Source: Candidatus Merdivicinus excrementipullorum (lineage in GTDB: Bacteria > Bacillota > Clostridia > Oscillospirales > Ruminococcaceae). From it: a stretch of 64,000 nucleotides of DNA. The translations under genes were made by a program, and so were the position numbers. The stretch spans positions 1 to 64,000 of the forward strand of contig DVJP01000027.1 of assembly GCA_018716725.1 (NCBI GenBank), given 5' to 3'. This document shows positions 9,230 to 18,254 of the stretch, piece after piece (positions within the stretch are counted from its first letter, which is position 1; each line of letters opens with the position of its first letter). Below the pieces are notes generated by a model. It did not search any database, had not been told where the DNA came from, and saw only the letters and a list, made by a program, of their open reading frames with translations.

Positions 9230-9243
9230 TGTAAACGATTACA
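9230..9243. promoter_or_regulatory. LacI-family operator overlapping the transcription start
   Basis: TGTAAACGATTACA is an interrupted palindrome with the central CG typical of LacI/CcpA-family operators. It lies four bases after the -10 hexamer, where a bound repressor would block initiation. It most likely mediates autoregulation by the downstream LacI protein; a catabolite-control (cre) role is the alternative. Confidence 0.7.
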
Positions 9244-9261
9244 GCAAATTGGGGGGATTCC

Positions 9262-10266
9262 ATGGCAACGATAAAGGATGTGGCGAAAAAGGCCGGCGTC
9301 TCTGTTGCAACGGTTTCCCGGGTGCTGAATTCGTATGAAAACGTCCGGCCGGAAACAGTGGACGCGGTGAAGGAAGCTATCCGGGAACTGGGCTACCACC
9401 CCAATTTCCTGGGCAGGACTCTGCGCCGCCAGAAAACCATGAAAATTTTGGTGATGGTCCCCACCATTTCCAACCAGTTTTACTCCCGGCTGGTAAAAGG
9501 CATCCAGACAGCCGCCTTGGCCGATGGCTATCACGCCATGCTGGGAATTACCAATTCCGACCCGGCGGTAGAAAAGGAACAGATCGCCATTGCCCGCCGA
9601 AAGCTGGTGGACGGGGTGATTTTCCTCCACACAACCATGGACGCCGGGGAGCTTACGGAATTCGCCAAAGGGTGCCCTGCGGTTTCCTGCTGCGAGCTGG
9701 TGCAGGGGGCGAAAATTTCCACCGTATCCATTGACGATTTCCGTGCAGCTCTGGACGGGACCCGCTATCTGCTGGAGAAGGGGCACCGCCGCATCGCTTT
9801 TGTCAGCGCAGGGGCTTTATATGACTCTTCCCGGCTGCGGCAGATGGGGTACCGGCGGGCGCTGGAAGAGGCGGGAATCCTGGCGGATAATTCCTTGATA
9901 CTGGACGAAGGGTTTACCTTTAACGCCGGAAAACGGGCCGCCCATCGGATATTGGAGATGGAAAGGAACCCGGACGCCGTGTTCGCCACATCGGATTCCA
10001 CCGCTATCGGCGTAATTTCCGGGCTGGCCCAGGCGGGCATCCGGACGCCGGAGGATATTTCTGTTATGGGGTTTGACGACAACCAGATTGCGGAATATTA
10101 CCTTCCGCCTTTGACTACAATTTCCCAACCCCAGTTTGACATTGGTCACAAAGCCTTTGAGCTTTTGTTAGACAAAATTAATAACCAAAGCTGTGCGGAA
10201 CGGCACATCCTGCTGCCGCATAAGCTGGTTGAACGAAGTTCCGTAAAAGATCAAGGGAACTTCTAA
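9262..10266 (+). CDS. LacI family transcriptional regulator
   Basis: This 334-residue regulator starts with a LacI helix-turn-helix (ATIKDVAKKAGVSVATVSRV) and hinge helix, followed by a periplasmic-binding-protein-like effector domain (KILVMVPTISNQFYSRL, then AVFATSDSTAIGVI and VMGFDDNQIAEYYLPPLTTI). A good promoter and an operator-like palindrome precede it. It is followed after 18 bases by a Gfo/Idh/MocA dehydrogenase gene, so the ligand is probably a sugar or polyol handled by that enzyme. The GGGGGG ribosome site sits seven bases before the ATG. Confidence 0.95.
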   Translation: MATIKDVAKKAGVSVATVSRVLNSYENVRPETVDAVKEAIRELGYHPNFLGRTLRRQKTMKILVMVPTISNQFYSRLVKGIQTAALADGYHAMLGITNSDPAVEKEQIAIARRKLVDGVIFLHTTMDAGELTEFAKGCPAVSCCELVQGAKISTVSIDDFRAALDGTRYLLEKGHRRIAFVSAGALYDSSRLRQMGYRRALEEAGILADNSLILDEGFTFNAGKRAAHRILEMERNPDAVFATSDSTAIGVISGLAQAGIRTPEDISVMGFDDNQIAEYYLPPLTTISQPQFDIGHKAFELLLDKINNQSCAERHILLPHKLVERSSVKDQGNF

Positions 10267-10284
10267 GGAAAGGAAGCGTTTCAA

Positions 10285-11397
10285 ATGGACAAGAAAGTAA
10301 GAGTCGGTATTATCGGCTGCGGCGGCATTGCCAACGGCAAGCACCTGCCTTCCATCAAAAAGCTGGCGGAAAAAGGGTGGCTGGAAATCGTTGCGTTCTG
10401 CGACCTGATTGAAGAACGCGCTCAGAAAGCAGCCAAAGAGTACGGCACCCCGGACGCCAAGGTTTACACTGATTACAAGGAACTGCTGAAGGATGAAACC
10501 ATCGAGTCCATCCACGTCTGCACCCCTAACCGTTCCCACAGCTTTATCACTGTGGACGCCCTCCATGCCGGCAAGAACGTCATCTGTGAAAAGCCCATGG
10601 CCATCAACTCCGCGGAAGCCAAGAAAATGGTGGACGCCGCCAAGGAAACCGGCAAAATCCTGACTATCGGCTACCAGACCCGTCAGCGCGCGGACGCTCG
10701 CTACCTGAAATCTGTCTGCGAAAGCGGCGACCTGGGCGAGATTTATTACGCCAAGGCTCACGCTGTCCGCCGCCGGGCCGTTCCCACCTGGGGCGTTTTC
10801 CTGAACGAATATGAGCAGGGCGGCGGCCCCCTCATCGACATTGGCACCCATGCTCTGGACCTGACCCTGTGGATGATGGACAACTACAAGCCCAAAATGG
10901 TTGTGGGCAACACCTACAAGAAACTGGGCAACCAGACGGAAACCGCCAACGCCTGGGGCGACTGGGATCCCAAGGAGTTCACTGTTGAGGATTCCGCTTT
11001 CGGCTTTATCACCATGGAAAACGGCGCGACCATCGTTCTGGAGTCCTCCTGGGCTTTGAATACCCTGGACGTCATTGAAGCCTCCACCTCCCTCTGCGGC
11101 GACAAGGGCGGCGCGGATATGCGCAACCCGGACGGCACCCCCGGCGGCCTGCGTATCAACGGCGTGAAACATAACCGCCAGATCACCGAGATCCCCGACC
11201 TGAAAGCCGGCGGCGTTGCCTTCTATGACGGCGCTTCCGAGGATATGGCGGAAATCGAGCAGGTGATTTACTACAAAGCTATCCGGGAAGGCACCCCTGT
11301 CTGCGTAAAACCCGAACAGGCTTACGTTGTCACCCAGATCCTGGAAGCCATTTATGAATCCGCTAAGACCGGCAAACCCGTTTACCTCAACGACTAA
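10285..11397 (+). CDS. Gfo/Idh/MocA family oxidoreductase
   Basis: This 370-residue enzyme has an N-terminal Rossmann fold (VGIIGCGGIANGKHLP), the family CEKPMA lysine motif near residue 100 and the GGGPLIDIGTHALDLT motif near 190 that supplies the catalytic Asp/His pair. Members oxidise or reduce sugars, inositols or their phosphates with NAD(P). The codon usage appears more biased than in its neighbours (nearly all GGC, CTG, AAG), which suggests high expression. It is the second gene of the LacI operon and ends at a clear terminator. The substrate cannot be read from sequence. Confidence 0.94.
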   Translation: MDKKVRVGIIGCGGIANGKHLPSIKKLAEKGWLEIVAFCDLIEERAQKAAKEYGTPDAKVYTDYKELLKDETIESIHVCTPNRSHSFITVDALHAGKNVICEKPMAINSAEAKKMVDAAKETGKILTIGYQTRQRADARYLKSVCESGDLGEIYYAKAHAVRRRAVPTWGVFLNEYEQGGGPLIDIGTHALDLTLWMMDNYKPKMVVGNTYKKLGNQTETANAWGDWDPKEFTVEDSAFGFITMENGATIVLESSWALNTLDVIEASTSLCGDKGGADMRNPDGTPGGLRINGVKHNRQITEIPDLKAGGVAFYDGASEDMAEIEQVIYYKAIREGTPVCVKPEQAYVVTQILEAIYESAKTGKPVYLND

Positions 11398-11416
11398 TGA
11401 TAGTTTTCTAAAAAGA

Positions 11417-11446
11417 AACGCGCATCGAAAACGGTGCGCGTTTTTT
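11417..11446 (+). terminator. Rho-independent terminator
   Basis: AACGCGCATC and GGTGCGCGTT pair across a GAAAAC loop and are followed by a T-run. It ends the LacI-Gfo/Idh operon and faces the convergent DUF421 gene. Confidence 0.85.
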
Positions 11447-11461
11447 GTATCCGGGAAAACA

Positions 11462-12148
11462 TCACTTTTCAACGGGATTTTTCTCAAAAAGGAAAAATTT
11501 TAGGTTGGGGTCGCAGACAGCTAAAACCACATCCTTGGGGGAGCGGATATGCCGCTGTTTCAGCTGCTTATCCAGCCAGGTTAAATCCAGCCCCATGCGC
11601 TTCAAATTGTCCTCCAGGATGCGGCCGTCCATGATAAGTTCTGTAAAAAATAATTCCTGCTCCGGAGCTAAATCCATGTCTTTCGGCGTGGCAGGCCGCT
11701 GGCTGCTGACCGGGAGGATGGTGAGCTTTCCGTTGTATTCAAAAACAGCGGTTTCAATGTTCGTTAAATCGAAATACCCCTGCTGCCTGCACATGACCAT
11801 GAATTCGCTTAAATCCAGCTTGGCCTTTTTCAGATTTTGATAGTAAAGTTTCCCATGGTCCATGAGGATAGTAGGGGCGCCGTTCAGATATTTCCGCGTC
11901 CGCGGGAATTTGTTGGAGACAACGCTCAAAAGCAGGGTGACGCCTCCGTATATGACCATGGCTGTCAGTGGTTTCCAAGGCTCTTCCAGTTCCGTAGCCA
12001 TTTCAGCCGCGATGGAGCCAATGGTGATGCCGGTGATATAATCAAAAAAATCCAGCTGTGAAATTTGTTTGCGCCCGATGAATTTGGCAACTAAAAACAA
12101 TACGCAAAATGATCCGAACGTGGTCAGGCAGAGCACAAGAAAATTCAT
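11462..12148 (-). CDS. DUF421 membrane protein (YetF/YrbG type)
   Basis: This 228-residue protein has three N-terminal hydrophobic segments (about residues 3-22, 32-55 and 60-80) including the family sequence KQISQLDFFDYITGITIGSI, followed by a cytoplasmic DUF421 domain (GAPTILMDHGKLYYQNLKKA, then a region with EQELFFTELIMDGRI). The family is linked to sporulation and membrane functions in Bacillus but its activity is unknown. It is the last gene of a minus-strand operon with a deformylase and an RNA methyltransferase. Confidence 0.92.
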   Translation of the reverse strand: MNFLVLCLTTFGSFCVLFLVAKFIGRKQISQLDFFDYITGITIGSIAAEMATELEEPWKPLTAMVIYGGVTLLLSVVSNKFPRTRKYLNGAPTILMDHGKLYYQNLKKAKLDLSEFMVMCRQQGYFDLTNIETAVFEYNGKLTILPVSSQRPATPKDMDLAPEQELFFTELIMDGRILEDNLKRMGLDLTWLDKQLKQRHIRSPKDVVLAVCDPNLKFFLFEKNPVEK

Positions 12149-12214
12149 ATCCCATTCCCCCTTATCCCTATTCTGGCCTGGATTTAGGGGGAATATACTG
12201 CTGTTTTGACCCTT

Positions 12215-12625
12215 TTAAATGAGGATTCCCTGGCAGTGGTCGATTTCATGCTGGATAATCTGGGCTGTCCAGCCGGTGAAGGTCTTCACCCGCAGCTGAA
12301 AATCTTCGTTTTGGAACTGCACCTTGATGGACTTCCAACGTTTTGTTTTCCGAGTACCCGGAAGGGAAAGGCAGCCTTCCTCCGCCTCATAGGGGCCGGA
12401 TTTTTTGAGGATTTCCGGGTTATACATGACCGTATATTCTCCTTGGTTGTCAAAGGCAATGATCTGTTTGCAGACGCCGATCATATTGGCCGCTATCCCC
12501 ACGCAGCCGTCCTTGTGGGCAGCCAGAGTGTCTAAAAGATCCGCCGCTGTTTCCCGGTCCTCCGGCACAGCAGGTCCCGCCTTTTGCGCCAGAAAAATCA
12601 CATCTTTGCAAATTTCCCGTACCAT
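12215..12625 (-). CDS. def: Peptide deformylase (short, divergent type)
   Basis: This 136-residue metalloenzyme removes the formyl group from nascent N-terminal methionine. Motif 2 (EEGCLSLPG) and motif 3 (QHEIDHCQG) supply the Cys and two His metal ligands and the catalytic Glu. Motif 1 is unusual: CVGIAANM replaces the classical GxGxAAxQ, so the oxyanion Gln is Met. This pattern is seen in a second, short deformylase class of Firmicutes, from memory. The gene is 20 bases downstream of the RNA methyltransferase gene. A housekeeping deformylase is probably present elsewhere. Confidence 0.9.
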   Translation of the reverse strand: MVREICKDVIFLAQKAGPAVPEDRETAADLLDTLAAHKDGCVGIAANMIGVCKQIIAFDNQGEYTVMYNPEILKKSGPYEAEEGCLSLPGTRKTKRWKSIKVQFQNEDFQLRVKTFTGWTAQIIQHEIDHCQGILI

Positions 12626-12645
12626 TGCTGTCCTCCGTAACTATG

Positions 12646-13485
12646 TTATTTTGCCCTTAACTGCCAGAAAGCCACGGCGCTTGCCGCCGCAACGTTGAGG
12701 GAGTCCACCCCGTGGGCCATGGGAATCCGGACGGTGTAATCGCAGGCGGCAATGGTGCGGGGGGAAAGGCCGTCCCCTTCCGTGCCCAGGACAACCGCAA
12801 GTTTTTCCTCCGACAAAAGCCCCGGGTCATCCATGCTGACCGAATCCTCCCGCAAAGCCATTGCCGCTGTCCGGAACCCCAGCTGGCGCAGCCTCTCGAT
12901 TCCCGGATGGGGCCAGTCATGGGGAGAAGACCCGATCTGCGTCCACGGGACCTGGAAAACCGTCCCCATGCTGACCCGCACAGCCCTGCGGTTTAGGGGA
13001 TCACAGCAGGTGGGCGTCACCAATACTGCGTCCACATCCAGCGCCGCGGCAGATCGGATAATGGCCCCTACATTGGTGGCGTCCGCGATATTTTCCAAAA
13101 CGGCGATCCGGCGGGCCTTTGCGCATACTTCCTCTATATCCGGCAGCTTAGGCCGGCGCATGGCGCACAGCACGCCCCGGGTCAGCGTGTAGCCTGTCAG
13201 TTTTTCCAGCACCGGCCTGTCCGCCGTATAAACGGGGACGTCTCCGCATTGGGAAAGAATTTTCTGCGCCTGGCCCTCAATCTGCCTGCGCTCCATTAAA
13301 AAGGACACCGGCTGATATCCGCCGTTCAAAGCGCACTGGATGACCTTGGGGCTTTCCGCGATAAAGATCCCTTTTTCAGGTTCCAGCCGGTTCCGCAGCT
13401 GCGCTTCCGTAAGACGGGCAAAAACGTCCAGCTCCGGCTGGGCAAAATCATGGATTTCGATTAGGTTCAATGCTGTCATTACCAT
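12646..13485 (-). CDS. TrmH/SpoU family RNA 2'-O-methyltransferase
   Basis: This protein of about 279 residues methylates a ribose 2'-hydroxyl in rRNA or tRNA. A substrate-binding N-terminal region (GIFIAESPKVIQCAL) is followed by the knotted SPOUT domain with its three motifs: NIADATNVGAIIRSAAA, LGTEGDGLS and IPMAHGVDSLNVAAASAVAFW. I start it at the ATG at 13485, because the conserved part begins just there; an in-frame TTG at 13536 with an AAGG site would add 17 residues and cannot be excluded. It leads the operon with the deformylase and DUF421 genes. Confidence 0.9.
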   Translation of the reverse strand: MVMTALNLIEIHDFAQPELDVFARLTEAQLRNRLEPEKGIFIAESPKVIQCALNGGYQPVSFLMERRQIEGQAQKILSQCGDVPVYTADRPVLEKLTGYTLTRGVLCAMRRPKLPDIEEVCAKARRIAVLENIADATNVGAIIRSAAALDVDAVLVTPTCCDPLNRRAVRVSMGTVFQVPWTQIGSSPHDWPHPGIERLRQLGFRTAAMALREDSVSMDDPGLLSEEKLAVVLGTEGDGLSPRTIAACDYTVRIPMAHGVDSLNVAAASAVAFWQLRAK

Positions 13486-13649
13486 GCCAGCCGCATAATA
13501 ACGGCTGCCTTTCCTTATAAATTTGGAAATCGTCAAAGCAACGCCTTATATTGTACGACAAATTCCGGCGCTTAAAGGTTCCGGATCGGCTTGACAATTG
13601 CTACTGTATTATAGAGTACCATAATCCCGCTGATTTTTCAACTCCATAA

Positions 13650-13686
13650 AAGTAAAACGCGCACCCACGGGTATGAGCGCGCGTTT
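13650..13686 (-). terminator. Terminator of the MFS transporter gene
   Basis: AAACGCGC and GCGCGTTT arms enclose a loop that itself contains a CCC/GGG pair. On the minus strand the stem is followed by TTTTACTTTTATGG. It lies 40 bases past the MFS stop codon. Confidence 0.7.
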
Positions 13687-13725
13687 GTTCCGTCAAAATA
13701 GATTGGCAATGGCATTTTTATGCAC

Positions 13726-15000
13726 TTAATTGCTTGTTTCCTCTACCTGCGGCTCCTGAATGCGGCCGATGATAAGCATGGCCGTGATAAATAGTACAAG
13801 CATGAAAACAAAAGGCAGGCGGCGGTCCACGCTGGAAAGCCATCCGGCTAAATATCCAAAGGGGGAGGAAAGGGCAATGGTGGAGGCCATAATCAGGGCG
13901 TTCAGACGCGCCCGTTCCTGGGGGGCGATGTTCAGCTGGAGAAGCGCGTCTTTACGGGGATTCACCAACGCGGCGGCCAGGGCGGCGGCAAATACATAGA
14001 GCAGCACAAACCCCAGGCTGTTCACAGGGGAGAGGATCAGCGCCAAGGCGGCGGCGCTGTACAGCCCCAAACCGATCCATAGGGGAATGCGGAACTTCGT
14101 GGCGTTCATGCGGTGCTGAACCCCCACCATAAAGACCAGCATGACAGCGGCGTTCAAAATGGGAAACAGCGCCAGGAAATTTTCCGAAAGCCCCAGCCGC
14201 TGCGTCACATACAGCCCGAAAAAGTTGGTACTCACCATATTGGCGACATACAGGATTACCGACACGGCTACCGCTTTGAGGACGCTTCTGTCCTTCAGCA
14301 GAGTGGGGATCAACTGGCGGTATTCCCCCAGCATATGGAGTACGGATACCTCCTTTGTTTCCGCCCGGCGGATTTTGCCCTGCTTCGTTTCATGGCAAAA
14401 CTTGAAGGTAATGAAGGTTTTCATGCACATGGTCAGGGCAAAGAGAAGGTACAGCACCCGCACCACCGGCACAATGGAATACGAACTGACGAACAGTCCG
14501 GAAAGCGGCGCAAAAAATATAGCCACTAACCCGCCAATGTTTACCCAGGTGTAAATCCCCACCAGGTCTTTTGGATGAGCGTCCTCAATAAGCAAACAAT
14601 ACCACGCCGTCTGGTTGATCTGCTCAAAACAGTTGAGCAGCGCGGCGGCCAAAAACAGCCAGAAATTATTTGAAACAGCCCACACTAAGCAGGCCAGCGC
14701 CCAGCCGAAAAAATCCCCCATCATAGTAGTAAATTTCCGTCCCAGCTTATCGGATAAAATGCCCCCAAAAAAGGAGAACAGCACCTGAACCACCATTGTG
14801 ACGGAGAGAATCAGGCCAATCTGTACATCCGTAATACCCTGTGTGTACATATAAAGCGTGGCGAAGGGCGAGATCAGATTATAGGGAATCCCCCACAGCG
14901 GTTCAATCAATACCAGCGTCCGGGGGTTTCCACCATTGGCAGCCAGCACTTGGAGGAGGGGATGCGTTTTCAGGTTTTTTATTTTTTCTTTCAGTTTCAT
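13726..15000 (-). CDS. Major facilitator superfamily transporter
   Basis: This is a protein of about 424 residues with eleven to twelve hydrophobic segments and the MFS loop 2-3 motif GGILSDKLGRKF near residues 80-90. A cytoplasmic central loop (about residues 205-230) separates two six-helix halves. The substrate cannot be inferred; sequence style is closer to drug or sugar antiporters than to a named carrier. I start it at the ATG at 15000; a GTG at 15030 would extend it by ten residues but lacks a ribosome site. Confidence 0.88.
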   Translation of the reverse strand: MKLKEKIKNLKTHPLLQVLAANGGNPRTLVLIEPLWGIPYNLISPFATLYMYTQGITDVQIGLILSVTMVVQVLFSFFGGILSDKLGRKFTTMMGDFFGWALACLVWAVSNNFWLFLAAALLNCFEQINQTAWYCLLIEDAHPKDLVGIYTWVNIGGLVAIFFAPLSGLFVSSYSIVPVVRVLYLLFALTMCMKTFITFKFCHETKQGKIRRAETKEVSVLHMLGEYRQLIPTLLKDRSVLKAVAVSVILYVANMVSTNFFGLYVTQRLGLSENFLALFPILNAAVMLVFMVGVQHRMNATKFRIPLWIGLGLYSAAALALILSPVNSLGFVLLYVFAAALAAALVNPRKDALLQLNIAPQERARLNALIMASTIALSSPFGYLAGWLSSVDRRLPFVFMLVLFITAMLIIGRIQEPQVEETSN

Positions 15001-15348
15001 ATGCAATATCCCGACTTTCTCTAAATTCACACTTATTCTATCATACTTCCAGATAAATGGGAAGAGCTTTTTGACAATATTTCTCGGGTTTCAACAGAAT
15101 GTTTGTAACTGCCCGGCAGGCTGTTCCTGTTCATAATGGGTGATGCTGAAACCGCCCTCCATCCCAATCATGGACATTCCCATTCCCGGAGACAGCATGG
15201 AAATGGATGTGAGACTTTGGAAGAAGTTGGCTGCCGCCATCCAAGGAAAGCCTTTCAGCGGGCAGTTTATAACTGAATATGTTATAATATAACAATATAT
15301 GGAAAAATATACCAAAATTATACTATAATGTTTTCAGGAGCATTATCG
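15001..15348. other. Intergenic region between MFS and XRE genes
   Basis: About 350 bases without a gene I can support. The last 80 bases are very AT-rich and include TATAAT-like sequences at 15283 and 15324, but no matching -35 at standard spacing was found. A 74-codon minus-strand frame here has no ribosome site or recognisable content. Confidence 0.4.
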
Positions 15349-15612
15349 ATGATCAAGAATCATTTGTCCCGACTGTTGGGGGAAAAACGGTGGACCCAGT
15401 CAAGGCTAGCCCAGGAAACCGGCATCCGGCCGTCAACTATCAGCGACATTTATAACGATGTTGCGGAACGGATTTCGCTGGATCATCTGGACAAAATCTG
15501 CGAGGCGTTGGATTGTACAACGGAGGAACTTTTGGAGTATGTTCCGAACGCCCAGCCGCGGACCGGGAAGCACCTGATCCTTGAACAGCACGGGAACCGC
15601 AAGAGATCGTAA
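15349..15612 (+). CDS. XRE-family helix-turn-helix regulator
   Basis: This 87-residue protein is a single HTH domain of the Cro/CI type: LLGEKRWTQSRLAQETGI, then RPSTISDIYN as the recognition helix, then LDHLDKICEALDC and TTEELLEYVP. The ATG at 15349 has an AGGAG site eight bases upstream, which is better than the ATG at 15328. It has no partner toxin or phage neighbour, so it may control an adjacent promoter or its own. A strong terminator follows. Confidence 0.9.
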   Translation: MIKNHLSRLLGEKRWTQSRLAQETGIRPSTISDIYNDVAERISLDHLDKICEALDCTTEELLEYVPNAQPRTGKHLILEQHGNRKRS

Positions 15613-15618
15613 GATGCG

Positions 15619-15656
15619 AAAAGAGCCAGAGGAGCAAGCGCTTCCTGGCTCTTTTT
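15619..15656 (+). terminator. Rho-independent terminator
   Basis: AAAGAGCCAG pairs with CTGGCTCTTT and is followed by a T-run, immediately after the XRE gene and before the convergent AraC regulator gene. Confidence 0.85.
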
Positions 15657-15701
15657 GCTTTCCGGGGATGGGATTCTTTGGGAAAATATTTACGTATCAT
15701 T

Positions 15702-17831
15702 TTAGCGGTTTTGATTCCGGTATTGGGTAGGGGTTATGCCCGCTATTTTTTTAAAGGTGCGGAAAAAAGAGTTCACTGTGGTAAAGCCTGTCTTTTCCGC
15801 GATTTCGGACAAATTCATCTGTGTATTCAGCAGCAAGTCCTGGGCCAGGGTAATTTTCCGCAGCTGCACATACTCTACAAACCCCATATCCATGTGGCTG
15901 CGGAAGTAACGGCCCATATAAGAATACGATAGATGCATTTCGTCTGCCAGCTCCTGCAGTGAAATATTCCGGTTGATATTTTGATCAATAAAGTCGGTCA
16001 TCATTTTTAGAAGAGTGTCTTTATCCTCCGTATGGCTCAGCACATATTTCTGGTAACAAATGCGAAGCTGGCGGGTCAAGTAATCAATATTGCAGCTGGA
16101 CAGGATGCTCTCAGAAAACTGGCTGGAAACCTCGTTGAAGAACTCGTCCGGATTGATCTGTTCATTGGTCAGGATAATGCAAAGGAGATCGTAAAGATGA
16201 AGAAGGAGCTTGTGCCGCCGCTCCAAATTAGAGTTTTGGTACAACATTACTAATTGCTCATAATACTCTTCCATGTCCTTATAATTGTGGGACAGGACAC
16301 TGTTGAGAAATTTTGTTTCCTGTTCGCTGTAAAGCGGCGTAGCCGAAGGTTTTGCGTCTCGGACATTGCTGAAACAAATGAATGAGCGCTGCGCCGTTCG
16401 GTTTTCCCACAAGGCCCGCTGAGCCTGACGGTAAGCAGCCTTTAGCTGCCGGATTCCCGTCAGGCAGTCGCTGATGCCGCAAATGCTGACGCTGGAGTTT
16501 ACATCCTGTAACGCTGCAGAAACTACTGAATTTAAGCGCTCCTGTTCCTGGACCGGAACCATGTACACATCCGAAAAGGTGCTGGAAAGTATCTTGACTA
16601 TATGAAAATGCCCGCTCAGGCGTTCATAAAAGGTCTTGCTGCTTTCTACATCCTTTTCTCCTGCGTTTGTTTCAAAATCCGCGACCACAACGCAGTATGA
16701 AGTAATCTTTGGCGAAAACGTTTGATTGCTCTCCCCATATTCGTACATCAGCTGATTAATCGCGTAGCCTTCCAGTTCCTGGTCCATCTCGCTGCGCATT
16801 GTTTCCAGTTCGTTTGATATGGCGTCGTACTTGTGGAAGGTGTTTTCCACAAGGGAATATTCATGTACCGTCCCCTGCGGAATTTCCAACCGGTAATTTT
16901 TAATTAATTTGTTAAGAGGGTTGTAAAGCCGTCTTTTCAGGGACCACAAGATCCCGACAACAATGAATACTACCGCCAAACACGCCAGGGCGCTGACCGA
17001 AGTTATTTGGGTCATGATTTCATAATAGGACAGCATATTAAAATCAAAATAATACTGAAGCCCGTAGGATTGGCCGGATTTTGATAAAGATAGGGTTCGG
17101 CTGCTTTGTTCCGGTTTGACGCCAGTGTAATTTTTTGCGAACAGAGTTCCGGATGCATCATAAATTTCCAGCAGGGCTTCTTCTGTAAACAGTTCGCCCT
17201 GAAGCTGGCGGTTTAGTTCCCCGTCATTAATAATCATAATAAATGAACATCGGCTCCCAGGGAAAATGAGATAGTGGTTTTGCCCCACTGTCTGAATTTC
17301 TAAGCTGGATTCCGCATAGTTTTCGCTATTTTGAAGAATTTCCACAACCTTTTGTAGATTGTCGTCGCGATTGGCAAGGCTGGTAAAAACAGCGTTGTTT
17401 CCGTATTTTTGAAAAACCTCTAAATTAGAGGATCCCTTGCGGTCTACCATTAAATCTATCGCTGGAAAATACAAACAGATGTTGCTGATTTCTGTGAATG
17501 GGGAACTCACCGCGTCAATCAGTTCCGATACTTCCGAAACATATGTGGATTGCACATAGGAAAATGTCTTTTCAGACTGAGAACTCAGATACTGTATCTT
17601 CTGGTTATTTTGAAAGATATAGGTGCAGTTAATATAATTAGAGAACCGGGCTTCCATCTGATCAATTGTAAAATTCGCCTTCTCATAAAACTGGGTGTTC
17701 CAATTTCGATTGATTTGATGGTAAAAGTAGAGGGTGCTGGAAAGAATGAATAAGATAATTACAATGATAATAGCTAAGCCTCTCTGGACGAGCGTCAATA
17801 AAAACTTGCTATTAATAACCGGACGATGCAT
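15702..17831 (-). CDS. Membrane-spanning AraC family regulator (YesS/YtdP-like)
   Basis: This 709-residue regulator has a transmembrane segment at about residues 14-38, a large extracytoplasmic sensor region, a second transmembrane segment near 275-298, a cytoplasmic linker, and a C-terminal AraC/XylS DNA-binding domain (about 610-709: ISLQELADEMHLSYSYMGRY, then LSEIAEKTGFTTVNSFFRTF). It thus combines receptor and transcription factor. B. subtilis YesS, of the same layout, controls rhamnogalacturonan genes next to an LplABC-type transporter. Here it faces the same type of transporter operon across a 420-base gap, so it is very likely its activator. Its ligand would be an extracellular saccharide. 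Confidence 0.93.
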   Translation of the reverse strand: MHRPVINSKFLLTLVQRGLAIIIVIILFILSSTLYFYHQINRNWNTQFYEKANFTIDQMEARFSNYINCTYIFQNNQKIQYLSSQSEKTFSYVQSTYVSEVSELIDAVSSPFTEISNICLYFPAIDLMVDRKGSSNLEVFQKYGNNAVFTSLANRDDNLQKVVEILQNSENYAESSLEIQTVGQNHYLIFPGSRCSFIMIINDGELNRQLQGELFTEEALLEIYDASGTLFAKNYTGVKPEQSSRTLSLSKSGQSYGLQYYFDFNMLSYYEIMTQITSVSALACLAVVFIVVGILWSLKRRLYNPLNKLIKNYRLEIPQGTVHEYSLVENTFHKYDAISNELETMRSEMDQELEGYAINQLMYEYGESNQTFSPKITSYCVVVADFETNAGEKDVESSKTFYERLSGHFHIVKILSSTFSDVYMVPVQEQERLNSVVSAALQDVNSSVSICGISDCLTGIRQLKAAYRQAQRALWENRTAQRSFICFSNVRDAKPSATPLYSEQETKFLNSVLSHNYKDMEEYYEQLVMLYQNSNLERRHKLLLHLYDLLCIILTNEQINPDEFFNEVSSQFSESILSSCNIDYLTRQLRICYQKYVLSHTEDKDTLLKMMTDFIDQNINRNISLQELADEMHLSYSYMGRYFRSHMDMGFVEYVQLRKITLAQDLLLNTQMNLSEIAEKTGFTTVNSFFRTFKKIAGITPTQYRNQNR

Positions 17832-18254
17832 AATGGCAGCCCCTCTCCCCTATGAAAAAATCAGATAACTGTTATTATTATATAATATTTTTGCGTTAAT
17901 TTCAACAAAAACATCATTTGAATTTAAGAAATACTTGATATCAATTTTTGCACTCACTAACAGATTTGGTATTTTTACGGGAAATAGGAGAAATGTTAAG
18001 GACAAAAAAGGGTAGTTTTCGGAGACCGGCATATCATGGGACCGCAAAATATAAATGTCGTTTTCCTCTAAAATAAACGGGAAACGGCGGTTTTTTTATG
18101 TATGAATACGGTTTTTACAAAAACTGAAACAAAAATTGCTAATAAAAATAATGAAACTTGTATTTTTTATGTGCTTTATGTAAAATAGGAACCATAATAG
18201 ATAACCGGTCAATAATAACGCTGGTTCAAAATACTGTAAAGAGAGGTTATGATG
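17832..18254. other. Regulatory gap between the AraC regulator and the transporter operon
   Basis: This AT-rich stretch of about 420 bases separates the divergently transcribed regulator and permease genes. It contains a plus-strand promoter (listed separately) and the GAGAGG ribosome site of the first permease. No coding frame is convincing. Binding sites of the AraC regulator would be expected here, but I could not define one. Confidence 0.6.
18158..18186 (+). promoter_or_regulatory. Promoter of the glycan-utilisation operon
   Basis: TTGTAT (18158-18163) and TAAAAT (18181-18186) are separated by 17 bases, 68 bases before the first permease start. The -35 is weak, which fits a promoter that needs the AraC activator. 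Confidence 0.6.

Noticed and set aside
10269..10284. AAGCGTTTCAA before the Gfo/Idh start as a possible cre site.
   Set aside because: Only half of the consensus is present and it overlaps the ribosome site.
15091..15315. Minus-strand 74-codon frame with Met/Gly-rich segment.
   Set aside because: No ribosome site, starts in very AT-rich promoter-like DNA, and has no recognisable content.
18079..18100. ACGGGAAACGGCGG plus T-run as a terminator of the AraC gene side.
   Set aside because: The arms do not pair over more than three bases, and it is upstream of both divergent genes.
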